Shown in pieces: positions 44,701 through 50,835 of a stretch of DNA of 64,000 bases. Within the stretch, counting starts at the first letter, position 1, and the number at the start of each line of letters is the position of its first letter. The notes beneath the pieces were generated by a model. That model worked only from the letters and a program-made list of their open reading frames with translations. It was not told the DNA's origin and searched no databases. This stretch comes from Bradyrhizobium cajani (lineage in GTDB: Bacteria; Pseudomonadota; Alphaproteobacteria; Rhizobiales; Xanthobacteraceae). The translations under genes and the position numbers were made by a program. The stretch lies in contig NZ_WQNE01000001.1 in NCBI RefSeq assembly GCF_009759665.1, positions 372,001 through 436,000 on the forward strand. Reading direction: 5' to 3'.

Positions 44701-44969
44701 GACAGGCCGTTGAGCGTCTGCGCCTCGATGTTCTTGATGCCGCTGACGTTGGCGCTGATCGAATACTGGCTGTAGGTGCTGACTCGCTGCTCCATCTCCG
44801 GCGTCGAGAGGCCGGTGTAGCTCCAGATGACCGTGACGACGGGGATGCGGATCTCCGGGAAAATATCCGTGGGCATCGACCGGATCGCGATGCCGCCGAG
44901 AAACAGGATCAGCGCCGCAAGCACATAGAACGTGTGCGGAAACCGCAGCGCGAAACGAACAATTCCCAT
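41787..44969 (-). CDS. RND efflux permease (second system)
   Basis: 1060 residues from the ATG at 44969; the 34 extra codons upstream are not homologous. The start MGIVRFALRFPHTFYVLAALILFLGG and the MPTDIFPEIRIPVVTVIWSY region are RND. The helix-4 aspartates are intact at D401 and D402 (GILVDDSTVTIENTHRLW) and the helix-11 Arg is in RTRIRPVLMT. The helix-10 lysine of AcrB (K940) is replaced by Ala (A955 in GVASANSILLVTF). This places it in a subgroup distinct from 2511-5651 and may alter proton coupling. The substrate is unknown. The gene lies downstream of a sigma factor and a two-component pair. Confidence 0.94.
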   Translation of the reverse strand: MGIVRFALRFPHTFYVLAALILFLGGIAIRSMPTDIFPEIRIPVVTVIWSYTGLSTPEMEQRVSTYSQYSISANVSGIKNIEAQTLNGLSVQKIYFQPDVNLDLAISQIVSATNAIRALMPPGIQPPIIVQFNASSVPVLQLSLESNSLNEQQLYDFGIYRVRQQLAPVPGVTLPTPAGGKYRQIMVDIDPNKLVSRGLTPLDIVNAVNTQNLTLPTGTAKIGDTQYTVRTNATPASIKDLNMIPVKFANGATIFLKDVAQVRDGSQVQQNIVREDGHRAVLLSVIKNGNASTLAVVNGVKKALKSIRASAPAGLKINELFDQSVFVTHSVNGVLREGAIAAGLTALMILVFLGSWRSTLVVLISIPLAMLSSLVVLYFLGETLNTMTLGGLALAVGILVDDSTVTIENTHRLWTEEGMPLPEATLHGAAEIAVPTLVSTLAISCVFTSVVFLQGPAKYLFTPLGLAVVFAMLASYGLSRTLTPITIGLLLKGERRHGEGETPSGIFARASVMFERGFERLRNGYSDLLLTLLRRRTVVPVVGVLVLALGATMFVYVGRDFYPLIDGGQIQLHVRAPAGTRIEKTEAIFQAVEDKIREVIPERDRALIVDNIGLPARAYNLAFTDGSTIGGNDGTILVSLKEGHKPTADYIRKLREVLPSAFPEDVFYFQAADIVTQILNFGLPAQIDVRTVGYGTNDLAVAKELQKSLAAIPGVVDAHLQQEVDAPAFYADIDRTRAAQLGLNASTVATNINVSLSSSAQVSPNFWTDPTSGIPYYLAVQTPEYRANSLNALGNTPVSASLAASGQTVPGLLSNVATFKRGTVPTNSNQANVQPVFDVYASVQGRDLGSVAADISKVTSTLQKQLQPGNSIQVLGQIQSMHQSFRDLGIGLLFAAILVYLLMVVNYQNFGDPFVVIMALPATFCGIVTMLFITGTTLNVPSLMGAIMAVGVASANSILLVTFARDEQLKGHSAFQAALSAGRTRIRPVLMTAAAMIVGMIPMAIGGPGEEQNAALARAVIGGLLFATPTTLLIVPYLFAMLRKGNDGKPRHGVFEEQPE

Positions 44970-45102
44970 GATGGTCTGCCTGAAGCAAGTTGCGCGGGAT
45001 CGATGGACAGGTGAGGACGGGCGGACATCCGTGCAAATGAAAACGAATTCAGGGGCTCCATGCGGGGACACCCGGTTCGATTCGCGGCATCTTCTCGATC
45101 GC

Positions 45103-46089
45103 TCATGGAGCGGTCAGCTCCCGCGGCGGTGCGATCGGGATGTCGTCGGGCCAGACACCCCTTGCGCGGCCACGCCGTGCGCCGGAAGGCGCGGCATCCC
45201 GCGCGGCGAGAATGGCGGCTCGCCTGACCTTGGCAAACGCGCGGATCTCGATCTGCCGAACCCGTTCACTGGAGATCGAAAGTTCGTGGCCAAGCTGATC
45301 CAGTGTAACGGGGCATTCCGCAAGCCGCCTCGCTTCCAGAATGCGGCGCTCGCGCGCGTTGAGCACACCCAGCGCAACGTGCAAGGCGTTGGCGCGGCAC
45401 TCCGTCTGCTCGTGATCCGCGAGCACAGTCTCCGCATCGACGGCGTCATCGACCAGCAAAGCCTCCCTCTCGGTTCCTTGTTCTTCGCCGCCGACGCGGA
45501 CGTTCAGCGAGATGTCGCCGTTCAGGCGCGAATCCATCTCGATCACGTCGCGCGCCGGAACCTCGAGCTTCTCGGCGATCGCCTCGGCGACCTCAGGGGT
45601 GAGCGTCGCCATCGCACCGCCCGTCGCTTTCCTCATCTCGCCGCGGAGCCTGAAAAACAATTTCTTCTGCGCAGCGGTCGTCCCGATCCTGACCAGGGAC
45701 CAGGAACGCAAAATGTACTCGTGAATGGACGCCTTGATCCACCACAACGCGTAGCTGGAGAACCGCGCGCCACGATCGGGCTCGAAACGCGATGCTGCAA
45801 TCACGAGACCGAGATTTGCTTCGGCGATCAGATCGACCAGCGGAAGACCGTATCCCTTGTAGCCTCGCGCCACCCTGGCTGCGAGGCGGAGATGACTCGT
45901 GACGAGCGCATTGGCGGCGTTCCCGTCCCGCGTCTCCTGCCAGCGGCGTGCAAGCTGCTGCTCCTCGCCGGGCTCGAGAAACTCGTAGCGCTTGATGGCG
46001 GCGGAATACGCGCTGAGGAACGGGGCCGACCCGGATGCGCCTGGCGCAGCTGCGGCATTCTTCCTCGCGACCTCGTGGCAAATCTGCAT
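45103..46089 (-). CDS. rpoH: RpoH-family alternative sigma factor
   Basis: 328 residues from the ATG at 46089, which has GGGAG six bases upstream; a GTG five codons earlier is less likely. Region 2 (LVTSHLRLAARVARGYKGYG, LIAEANLGLVIAASRFEPDRG, SSYALWWIKASIHEYIL) and region 4 (LDQLGHELSISSERVRQIEIRAF) are clear. The RpoH-box region reads QKKLFFRLR, close to the conserved QRKLFFNLR. A C-terminal Arg/Pro extension of about 30 residues is present. Bradyrhizobium has several RpoH paralogues; this is likely one of the divergent ones. It precedes the second RND operon by 133 bases. Confidence 0.88.
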   Translation of the reverse strand: MQICHEVARKNAAAAPGASGSAPFLSAYSAAIKRYEFLEPGEEQQLARRWQETRDGNAANALVTSHLRLAARVARGYKGYGLPLVDLIAEANLGLVIAASRFEPDRGARFSSYALWWIKASIHEYILRSWSLVRIGTTAAQKKLFFRLRGEMRKATGGAMATLTPEVAEAIAEKLEVPARDVIEMDSRLNGDISLNVRVGGEEQGTEREALLVDDAVDAETVLADHEQTECRANALHVALGVLNARERRILEARRLAECPVTLDQLGHELSISSERVRQIEIRAFAKVRRAAILAARDAAPSGARRGRARGVWPDDIPIAPPRELTAP

Positions 46090-46127
46090 CTGCTGCTCCC
46101 ACACTCAAAACCGTCTGGCAGGTTTTA

Positions 46128-46137
46128 GGAAGCTTCC
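46128..46137. promoter_or_regulatory. 10-base palindrome upstream of rpoH-like gene
   Basis: GGAAGCTTCC is a perfect palindrome 39 bases before the rpoH-like start codon. It may be an operator, or chance. Confidence 0.2.
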
Positions 46138-46235
46138 GCGCACGGAGGCCACTAAATTGGGCGTAACAAACCTGAATTCACTTTCAGACATTCAATATGT
46201 CCCGACATCGAGCGTACCGCGCATCATTTTGACCA

Positions 46236-47657
46236 TCACATCTCGTTGGCGTTTGCGTGAAGCAGGACCTTGGACCCACATGCGGCGGCTCTTGGCGTCC
46301 CTCTGGTCCACGCCAGGATCTCGATCCTTCCTCCGGGAGCCGGACCGACGATCAGCCGAAAGCCGTGCAGCTTGACGATGGCAGCCACCAGGCTCAGCCC
46401 AAGCCCGACGCCCGGCGTGTTGCGCATCTTGTCGGAGCGGTAGAACCGCCGCAGCACCGCTTCGCGCTCCTGCTCGCTGATACCGGGCCCGCTATCGATC
46501 ACCCGCACGAGCGCCGTCTCGTCGTCCGATGTCAGCTCGAGCTTCACCCGTCCGCCCGGCGGCGTGAACTTGACGGCATTGTCCACCAGATTGGCGATCG
46601 CCTCGAACAGCAGGTCCCGATCACCCAATACCTGCACATTGCGATCGATGACGACGCCAAGCCCGATGTCCTTGTCTTCGGCGATGGGCTCGTAGACGTC
46701 GCATACCTCGCGCAGGATCTCATCCAGCGCGACGTCGTCGAAACCGGCCGTACGTCGATTGTCCTCGATCTCGGTCAGGCGCAGCAAGGCGGTGATGATT
46801 GCGAGCGACTGGTCGATCCCGGCGATCGCCCTGTCGGTCACCTCCTGGAGCTGCTCCAGCGTGGCCGCGTGCGTTCGCCCGCGCTCCAGCGCCAGGCGGG
46901 CGCGCGTGAGGGGCGTTCTGAGATCATGAGCGATATCGTTGCCGACGCCTGCAAGTGCGTTAATCATCGCCTCCATCTCGTCGAGCATGCCATTGACGAT
47001 CCTGGCGAGCCGCGCGAACGGATCGTCTGCGCTGTCTTCCGGAAGCCGTTCGCGCAGCTCCCCGGCGACGATCCGCTGTACCCGCTGGTTCACCTCCTCC
47101 ACCCGCCTCTGGGCACGGACACTGAGCCACGCGCCGGCCAGCAGGCAGAGACAGAAGGCCGGCAACAGGCCGAGCGCGAGCGCCTGCCCCACCACGCTCG
47201 ATATCTCGCGCGTCTCGTCGACGTTCCTCCCCATCACCAGGATATCGCCGTCATCGAGACGCCTGCCCACCGACCTGATGATCGGATCGTGGGCGGCAAG
47301 TTTCTCGATAAGGTCGAGCCGCACACCCTGCACCGCGCCGTCGAGATGGAGTCCGCGCGGCACGCGATCGATGTTGCCGGCGATCCGGGTGCCGTCGGCA
47401 TCAAAAAGCCCGGCATACTGGACGCCTCTGGAATCCTGCGCGAGATGATCGGAGATCGCGTTGACGCGGCGGCCCGACGGCAGATCGGCGATGAAGTTGA
47501 TCTGGGTGGTGATCATGCGATCGGACCGCGTTATCAGATAATCGTCGAGCTTCCAGTAGATGAACGCGAACAGCCCAACGACGAACAGTGCAAAGGCGGC
47601 CGCCACCGCCAGGGCCCAGAGAAACGTGTTCGAACGGATGAACTGGATTTGACGCAT
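46236..47657 (-). CDS. Two-component sensor histidine kinase (HAMP, HisKA, HATPase)
   Basis: 473 residues. Two transmembrane helices (about 12-35 and 165-190) bracket a periplasmic sensor region. HAMP follows (about 190-240; RRVEEVNQRVQRIVAGELRERL), then the phosphoacceptor box DIAHDLRTPLTRARLALERG, the N box (EAIANLVDNAVKFTPPGG), DSGPGIS and GVGLGLSLVAAIVKLHG. All catalytic motifs are intact. It belongs with the response regulator 56 bases upstream on the same strand. The C-terminal 30 residues (TPRAAACGSKVLLHANANEM) extend past the ATPase. The signal is unknown. Confidence 0.92.
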   Translation of the reverse strand: MRQIQFIRSNTFLWALAVAAAFALFVVGLFAFIYWKLDDYLITRSDRMITTQINFIADLPSGRRVNAISDHLAQDSRGVQYAGLFDADGTRIAGNIDRVPRGLHLDGAVQGVRLDLIEKLAAHDPIIRSVGRRLDDGDILVMGRNVDETREISSVVGQALALGLLPAFCLCLLAGAWLSVRAQRRVEEVNQRVQRIVAGELRERLPEDSADDPFARLARIVNGMLDEMEAMINALAGVGNDIAHDLRTPLTRARLALERGRTHAATLEQLQEVTDRAIAGIDQSLAIITALLRLTEIEDNRRTAGFDDVALDEILREVCDVYEPIAEDKDIGLGVVIDRNVQVLGDRDLLFEAIANLVDNAVKFTPPGGRVKLELTSDDETALVRVIDSGPGISEQEREAVLRRFYRSDKMRNTPGVGLGLSLVAAIVKLHGFRLIVGPAPGGRIEILAWTRGTPRAAACGSKVLLHANANEM

Positions 47658-47713
47658 CGGCCCGGCGCTCGATATTCGGGCAGCCCGTGCCCCGATCAGT
47701 TGGCTCCTGCTCT

Positions 47714-48394
47714 CTATTGGCGCGAGCGCAGAATGAATCCGGAGCCGCGAACATTGTGGATGAGCTGCGGCTCTCCGGGACCATCGACCTTGTGACGGAG
47801 CCGACCCATGTGCACGTCGATCAGGTTCGTGGTCGCGGGAACGAATTTGTAGTTCCAGACCTCCTCGAGCAGCATCGCGCGCGTCAGCAGCTGATCGCTC
47901 CGGCGCATCATGTATTCGAGCAGGCGAAATTCACGCGGCAGCAGGTCGATCTCGCGCTCGTTCCGTCTCGCGGTCCGCTCGATCAGATCGAGCTCCAGCG
48001 GCCCGACATGCAATGTGGTTTCGCGGCTGTCTATCGGACGGCGCAGCAACGCCTCTATCCGCGCGACCAACTCGACGATCGCGAATGGTTTTGTGAGATA
48101 GTCGTCTCCCCCCATACGCAATCCGCGCACCCGGTCGTCGACCGCGCCAAGCGCGCTCAGAACCAGGACGGGCGTCCTGAGCTGCTCCTTGCGCAGCGCC
48201 TCGATCACGGTCAGCCCGTCCATTCCCGGCAGCATGCGGTCGACGATCATGGCATCGGGGCCCGACGAGCGCGCCCGGTCGAGGCCATCGACGCCGTCAG
48301 GTGACCATTGAACCTCGAACCCGCGATCGGCGAGTTCGGCAACAATCGCCTCGGCGGTTTCGGAGTCATCCTCGATCAGGAGAATCCGCGTCAT
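47714..48394 (-). CDS. OmpR/PhoB-family response regulator
   Basis: 226 residues from the ATG at 48394; the 27 codons upstream in the same frame are not part of the domain. Receiver domain with acidic D9/D10 and phosphoacceptor D52 (MIVDRMLPGMDG), YLTKPF with the conserved Lys, then an OmpR-type winged helix (LLPREFRLLEYMMRRSDQLL, HMGRLRHKVDGPGE). It pairs with the kinase at 46236-47657. The 59-residue gene at 48472-48651 lies 77 bases upstream on the same strand. Confidence 0.94.
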   Translation of the reverse strand: MTRILLIEDDSETAEAIVAELADRGFEVQWSPDGVDGLDRARSSGPDAMIVDRMLPGMDGLTVIEALRKEQLRTPVLVLSALGAVDDRVRGLRMGGDDYLTKPFAIVELVARIEALLRRPIDSRETTLHVGPLELDLIERTARRNEREIDLLPREFRLLEYMMRRSDQLLTRAMLLEEVWNYKFVPATTNLIDVHMGRLRHKVDGPGEPQLIHNVRGSGFILRSRQ

Positions 48395-48471
48395 ATGCCT
48401 GGTCCCACGTTCTGCGAGGCGTTTCGGCCTGCGGCGGAGAAGCGTGGTTTCAGCGGTCCGCACTGTCATGT

Positions 48472-48651
48472 TCAATGCTCGCCCGCTCCGAACACGCGGC
48501 GGCGCGCCGGCTTGCCGTCAACCACTCGCTGCATGACGAGATAGTGCTGCGGAGAACGAGGCACCACTAAATAGCTTTTCAGGAAGCGGGACAGAGTCGT
48601 CGCCAACAGGTCCAATGCAATTGCAAAGCGTCTGGCCGTGGTCGTGACCAT
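48472..48651 (-). CDS. 59-residue basic small protein ahead of the two-component genes
   Basis: This frame is shorter than 60 codons. It begins at an ATG (48651) with a perfect AAGGAGG Shine-Dalgarno six bases upstream, one of the best ribosome sites in the window. The protein starts MVTTTARRFAIALDLLATTL and has a hydrophobic/amphipathic N-terminal half, then SYLVVPRSPQHYLVMQRVVD and a basic tail (GKPARRRVFGAGEH). No Cys. It is read in the same direction as the response regulator and could be its first operon gene. I do not recognise a family. A regulator-binding peptide or small membrane protein are possibilities. Confidence 0.7.
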   Translation of the reverse strand: MVTTTARRFAIALDLLATTLSRFLKSYLVVPRSPQHYLVMQRVVDGKPARRRVFGAGEH

Positions 48652-48885
48652 TTCAGGCCTCCTTCTGAACTGTGCTTCGTCGAAGATATGCCCTCGACGC
48701 GTTCGCTGTTACTCTGGAAGGCAACCCATGTTGCAGATTCGCACGATCGTGGTCGTGACGCTGTCCTGGCTCACATGTCGTTGAACTCCGGTGAGCAATT
48801 CGTGCATTTGAATGACGCCCGATCGCTCACACCTGGATGAGCAGCCGGCTTGATCGGCCTGCTGTCATCATAAGGAGAAGCCGAA
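48652..48885. promoter_or_regulatory. Divergent intergenic region, 234 bases
   Basis: Lies between the 59-residue gene (minus) and the exported protein gene at 48886 (plus). A CTTCGTCGAAG palindrome at about 48677-48687 is close to the minus-strand gene. I see no further structure. Confidence 0.3.
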
Positions 48886-49131
48886 ATGACCACTCTCAAA
48901 TTCCTGTCGACGGGACTGATCGCAGCCGCCGTGCTCGGAGGACCTGTCATGGCGCGCGAACACCATGCCGTCATGCGGCAGCCCGCAATGGAAGCCGATA
49001 CGGTCGCATCGAGCGCACCCGTCTATCAGGGGGGCCACGCCTGCGTTCCGGCGCCGCGCGTCGGCGCCTTCGCGACGGCGCCGTGGACCGGTAATAATGT
49101 GCCTTGCGAGCCCGGCACAGGCAGCTTCTGA
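48886..49131 (+). CDS. Small exported protein, paralogue of 32395-32628
   Basis: 81 residues; ATG with AAGGAG ahead. Signal peptide MTTLKFLSTGLIAAAVLGGP, then a short mature chain with ACVPAPRVGAFATAPWTGNN and CEPGTGSF. The two Cys and the Pro-rich centre match the protein at 32395. Function unknown. Each copy lies near regulatory genes. Confidence 0.72.
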   Translation: MTTLKFLSTGLIAAAVLGGPVMAREHHAVMRQPAMEADTVASSAPVYQGGHACVPAPRVGAFATAPWTGNNVPCEPGTGSF

Positions 49132-49420
49132 TCGCCGCAACGTTACGGCCGGCCGGATGCCCCCGGTCGGTCGCTCCACATCGAACGACTCGGAGCGCGC
49201 TGGCAGGTCCAGCCCGCTCCCCTTTCGCCGCGGCTACACGCGGTCAGATCACCTTCCCGGCAGGCGCCCTCATTCCTGAAGCCGAATTTAGTGGGATTAT
49301 CGCGCGCCGCTCCTACCTTCATTTCATCACGAGCCTCGTCATCACGAGCATTGGCGACCGCACGACGCGGACGCGAACCGTGCGGATGGCTGGGCAGTTC
49401 GAAGCGAAAGGAGTTCCCCC

Positions 49421-49798
49421 ATGAAACGAGCGATCATGATTCTGGCGACGGCAGCGCTTGCCTCGACCCTGGCGATCGGAACGGCCGAAGCACACGGCGG
49501 TGGCGGCGGCGGCGGCCACGGTGGTTTTGGCGGCGGCGGTCATATGGGCGGCTTTGGCGGCGGCGCACATTTCGGCGGCATGGGGCATGCCGGAGGCTTT
49601 GGTGGCGGACCGCGGTTCGGCGGAGAACACCTTGGGTTCGGCAGTCATGTTGCGTCTGGCGGAGTAGGCCTCCGTCAGCACGCGTTTCATCACTATGGTC
49701 GCTATCGGTACGGATATGGATTCTACGGAGCCTATCCGGATTGCTATGATTGGTACGACCTGCACCCCGGCGTGCCGTTGCCGCTGAGCTGCAGCTAG
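49421..49798 (+). CDS. Glycine/histidine-rich small exported protein
   Basis: 125 residues; ATG at 49421 after GGAG. Signal peptide MKRAIMILATAALASTLAIG, cut near AEA, then a Gly/His-rich stretch (GGGGGHGG, FGGGAHFGGMGH) and a Tyr-rich end (RYRYGYGFYGAYPDCYDWYD). The His-Gly runs could bind metal, but such composition is common in surface or periplasmic proteins of rhizobia. I recognise no family by name. No operon partner is evident. Confidence 0.65.
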   Translation: MKRAIMILATAALASTLAIGTAEAHGGGGGGGHGGFGGGGHMGGFGGGAHFGGMGHAGGFGGGPRFGGEHLGFGSHVASGGVGLRQHAFHHYGRYRYGYGFYGAYPDCYDWYDLHPGVPLPLSCS

Positions 49799-49887
49799 AG
49801 CGTTGTTGCAGGTCGCCGCGGCGGATGCGCGGGCGCAGCCTTATCGGCCGATGCCCGCGACATCCGGTTGCGCTGATTCAAGAACGC

Positions 49888-50553
49888 TCAGTCGTAGTCC
49901 GGCGTATGCGAGCTGTGGCGTCTCGCCGCGCTCTCCGCAAGCGTGTACCCGGCTATCAGCGGGCCCTCGCCCGGCCGCGGGAATTTCAGGGTCTCGCTCA
50001 GCTCGCCGTGCACCAAGATGGCCTCGCGGCCGTGAACTGAGCGAAGCCTCCAGTCCTGATAATATTCGCCGACCTTCAGGCGCAGCACGGCCTTGCTCGC
50101 TTGGTCGATGAAGAGCCCGAAACTCTGATCGCCGCCGCTGACGGTCCCGACCAACGAAAGGTGCAGCTCGACCTTCGGCGGTGGACTCGGCGGCGGCGGC
50201 ATCGGCGACTCCGGCGCCGCAACAACGACAGGAGGTGGCGGACGGCGCGACGGCGCAAAGATCGGTCGCTCGCGCGTGGTCGACAATGCCGCGAGCGGAA
50301 TGGCCCACAGCGGATTTCCTCGCACCGCTTCGCGCCTGATGGAAGGCGGCGGCATGCCAACCTCGCCTGCCGGGACTGGAGTCGCGGAAGCATCCCCCAA
50401 CCGAAGGTCTGGCACGCGCCCGACGGGCCCGGGCACGTCGATATCGAAGACGTCGGCCGGCAGCGCCGAGGTCGAAGCGGAAACTCCGAGCAAAGGCATC
50501 AGCATGAGCGCGAGCCACAGCGGCATTCGCAGTCTCGCCACCTGACCCCTCAT
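49888..50553 (-). CDS. GspC-like type II secretion-related exported protein
   Basis: 221 residues from the ATG at 50553; earlier starts in the same frame add 99 non-homologous residues. An N-terminal hydrophobic segment (LWLALMLMPLLGVSA) is followed by RGNPLWAIPLAALSTTRERPIFAPSRRP, a Pro-rich linker and LVGTVSGGDQSFGLFIDQ with RLKVGEYYQDWRLRSVHGREA. This last part resembles the HR domain of GspC-type proteins in alphaproteobacterial secretion loci. No other type II secretion genes lie in the window. It diverges from the spermidine-synthase-like gene. Confidence 0.6.
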   Translation of the reverse strand: MRGQVARLRMPLWLALMLMPLLGVSASTSALPADVFDIDVPGPVGRVPDLRLGDASATPVPAGEVGMPPPSIRREAVRGNPLWAIPLAALSTTRERPIFAPSRRPPPPVVVAAPESPMPPPPSPPPKVELHLSLVGTVSGGDQSFGLFIDQASKAVLRLKVGEYYQDWRLRSVHGREAILVHGELSETLKFPRPGEGPLIAGYTLAESAARRHSSHTPDYD

Positions 50554-50835
50554 GTCCTCATCGCCGGCCGGGATGCGAGCAAGACGCACGGCTTCTCGCC
50601 CGAGAAGAAAGCTGGCGTCCCATACGCGCGAAGCCATGCGTGGATTACCCGATGGATTGGGCTTATCGACCGCTAATGTGACATCTGTACGAAACGGCTG
50701 CGGCCGACGCGCGGCGTCACATGGCGCAGCTCGGCCGTGCATGCTTCCACAGTCACAAATCCTGCAGAAATCCGACATAGAGCAAATGCTTTGATCGGCT
50801 GAGCGTCCGGCGCGGCGTGCAAATTCGAGTTGAGA

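Noticed and set aside
48771-48974. 67-codon minus-strand frame opposite the start of the exported protein gene at 48886
   Set aside because: It overlaps a well-supported gene with a strong ribosome site, and its own start lacks one.
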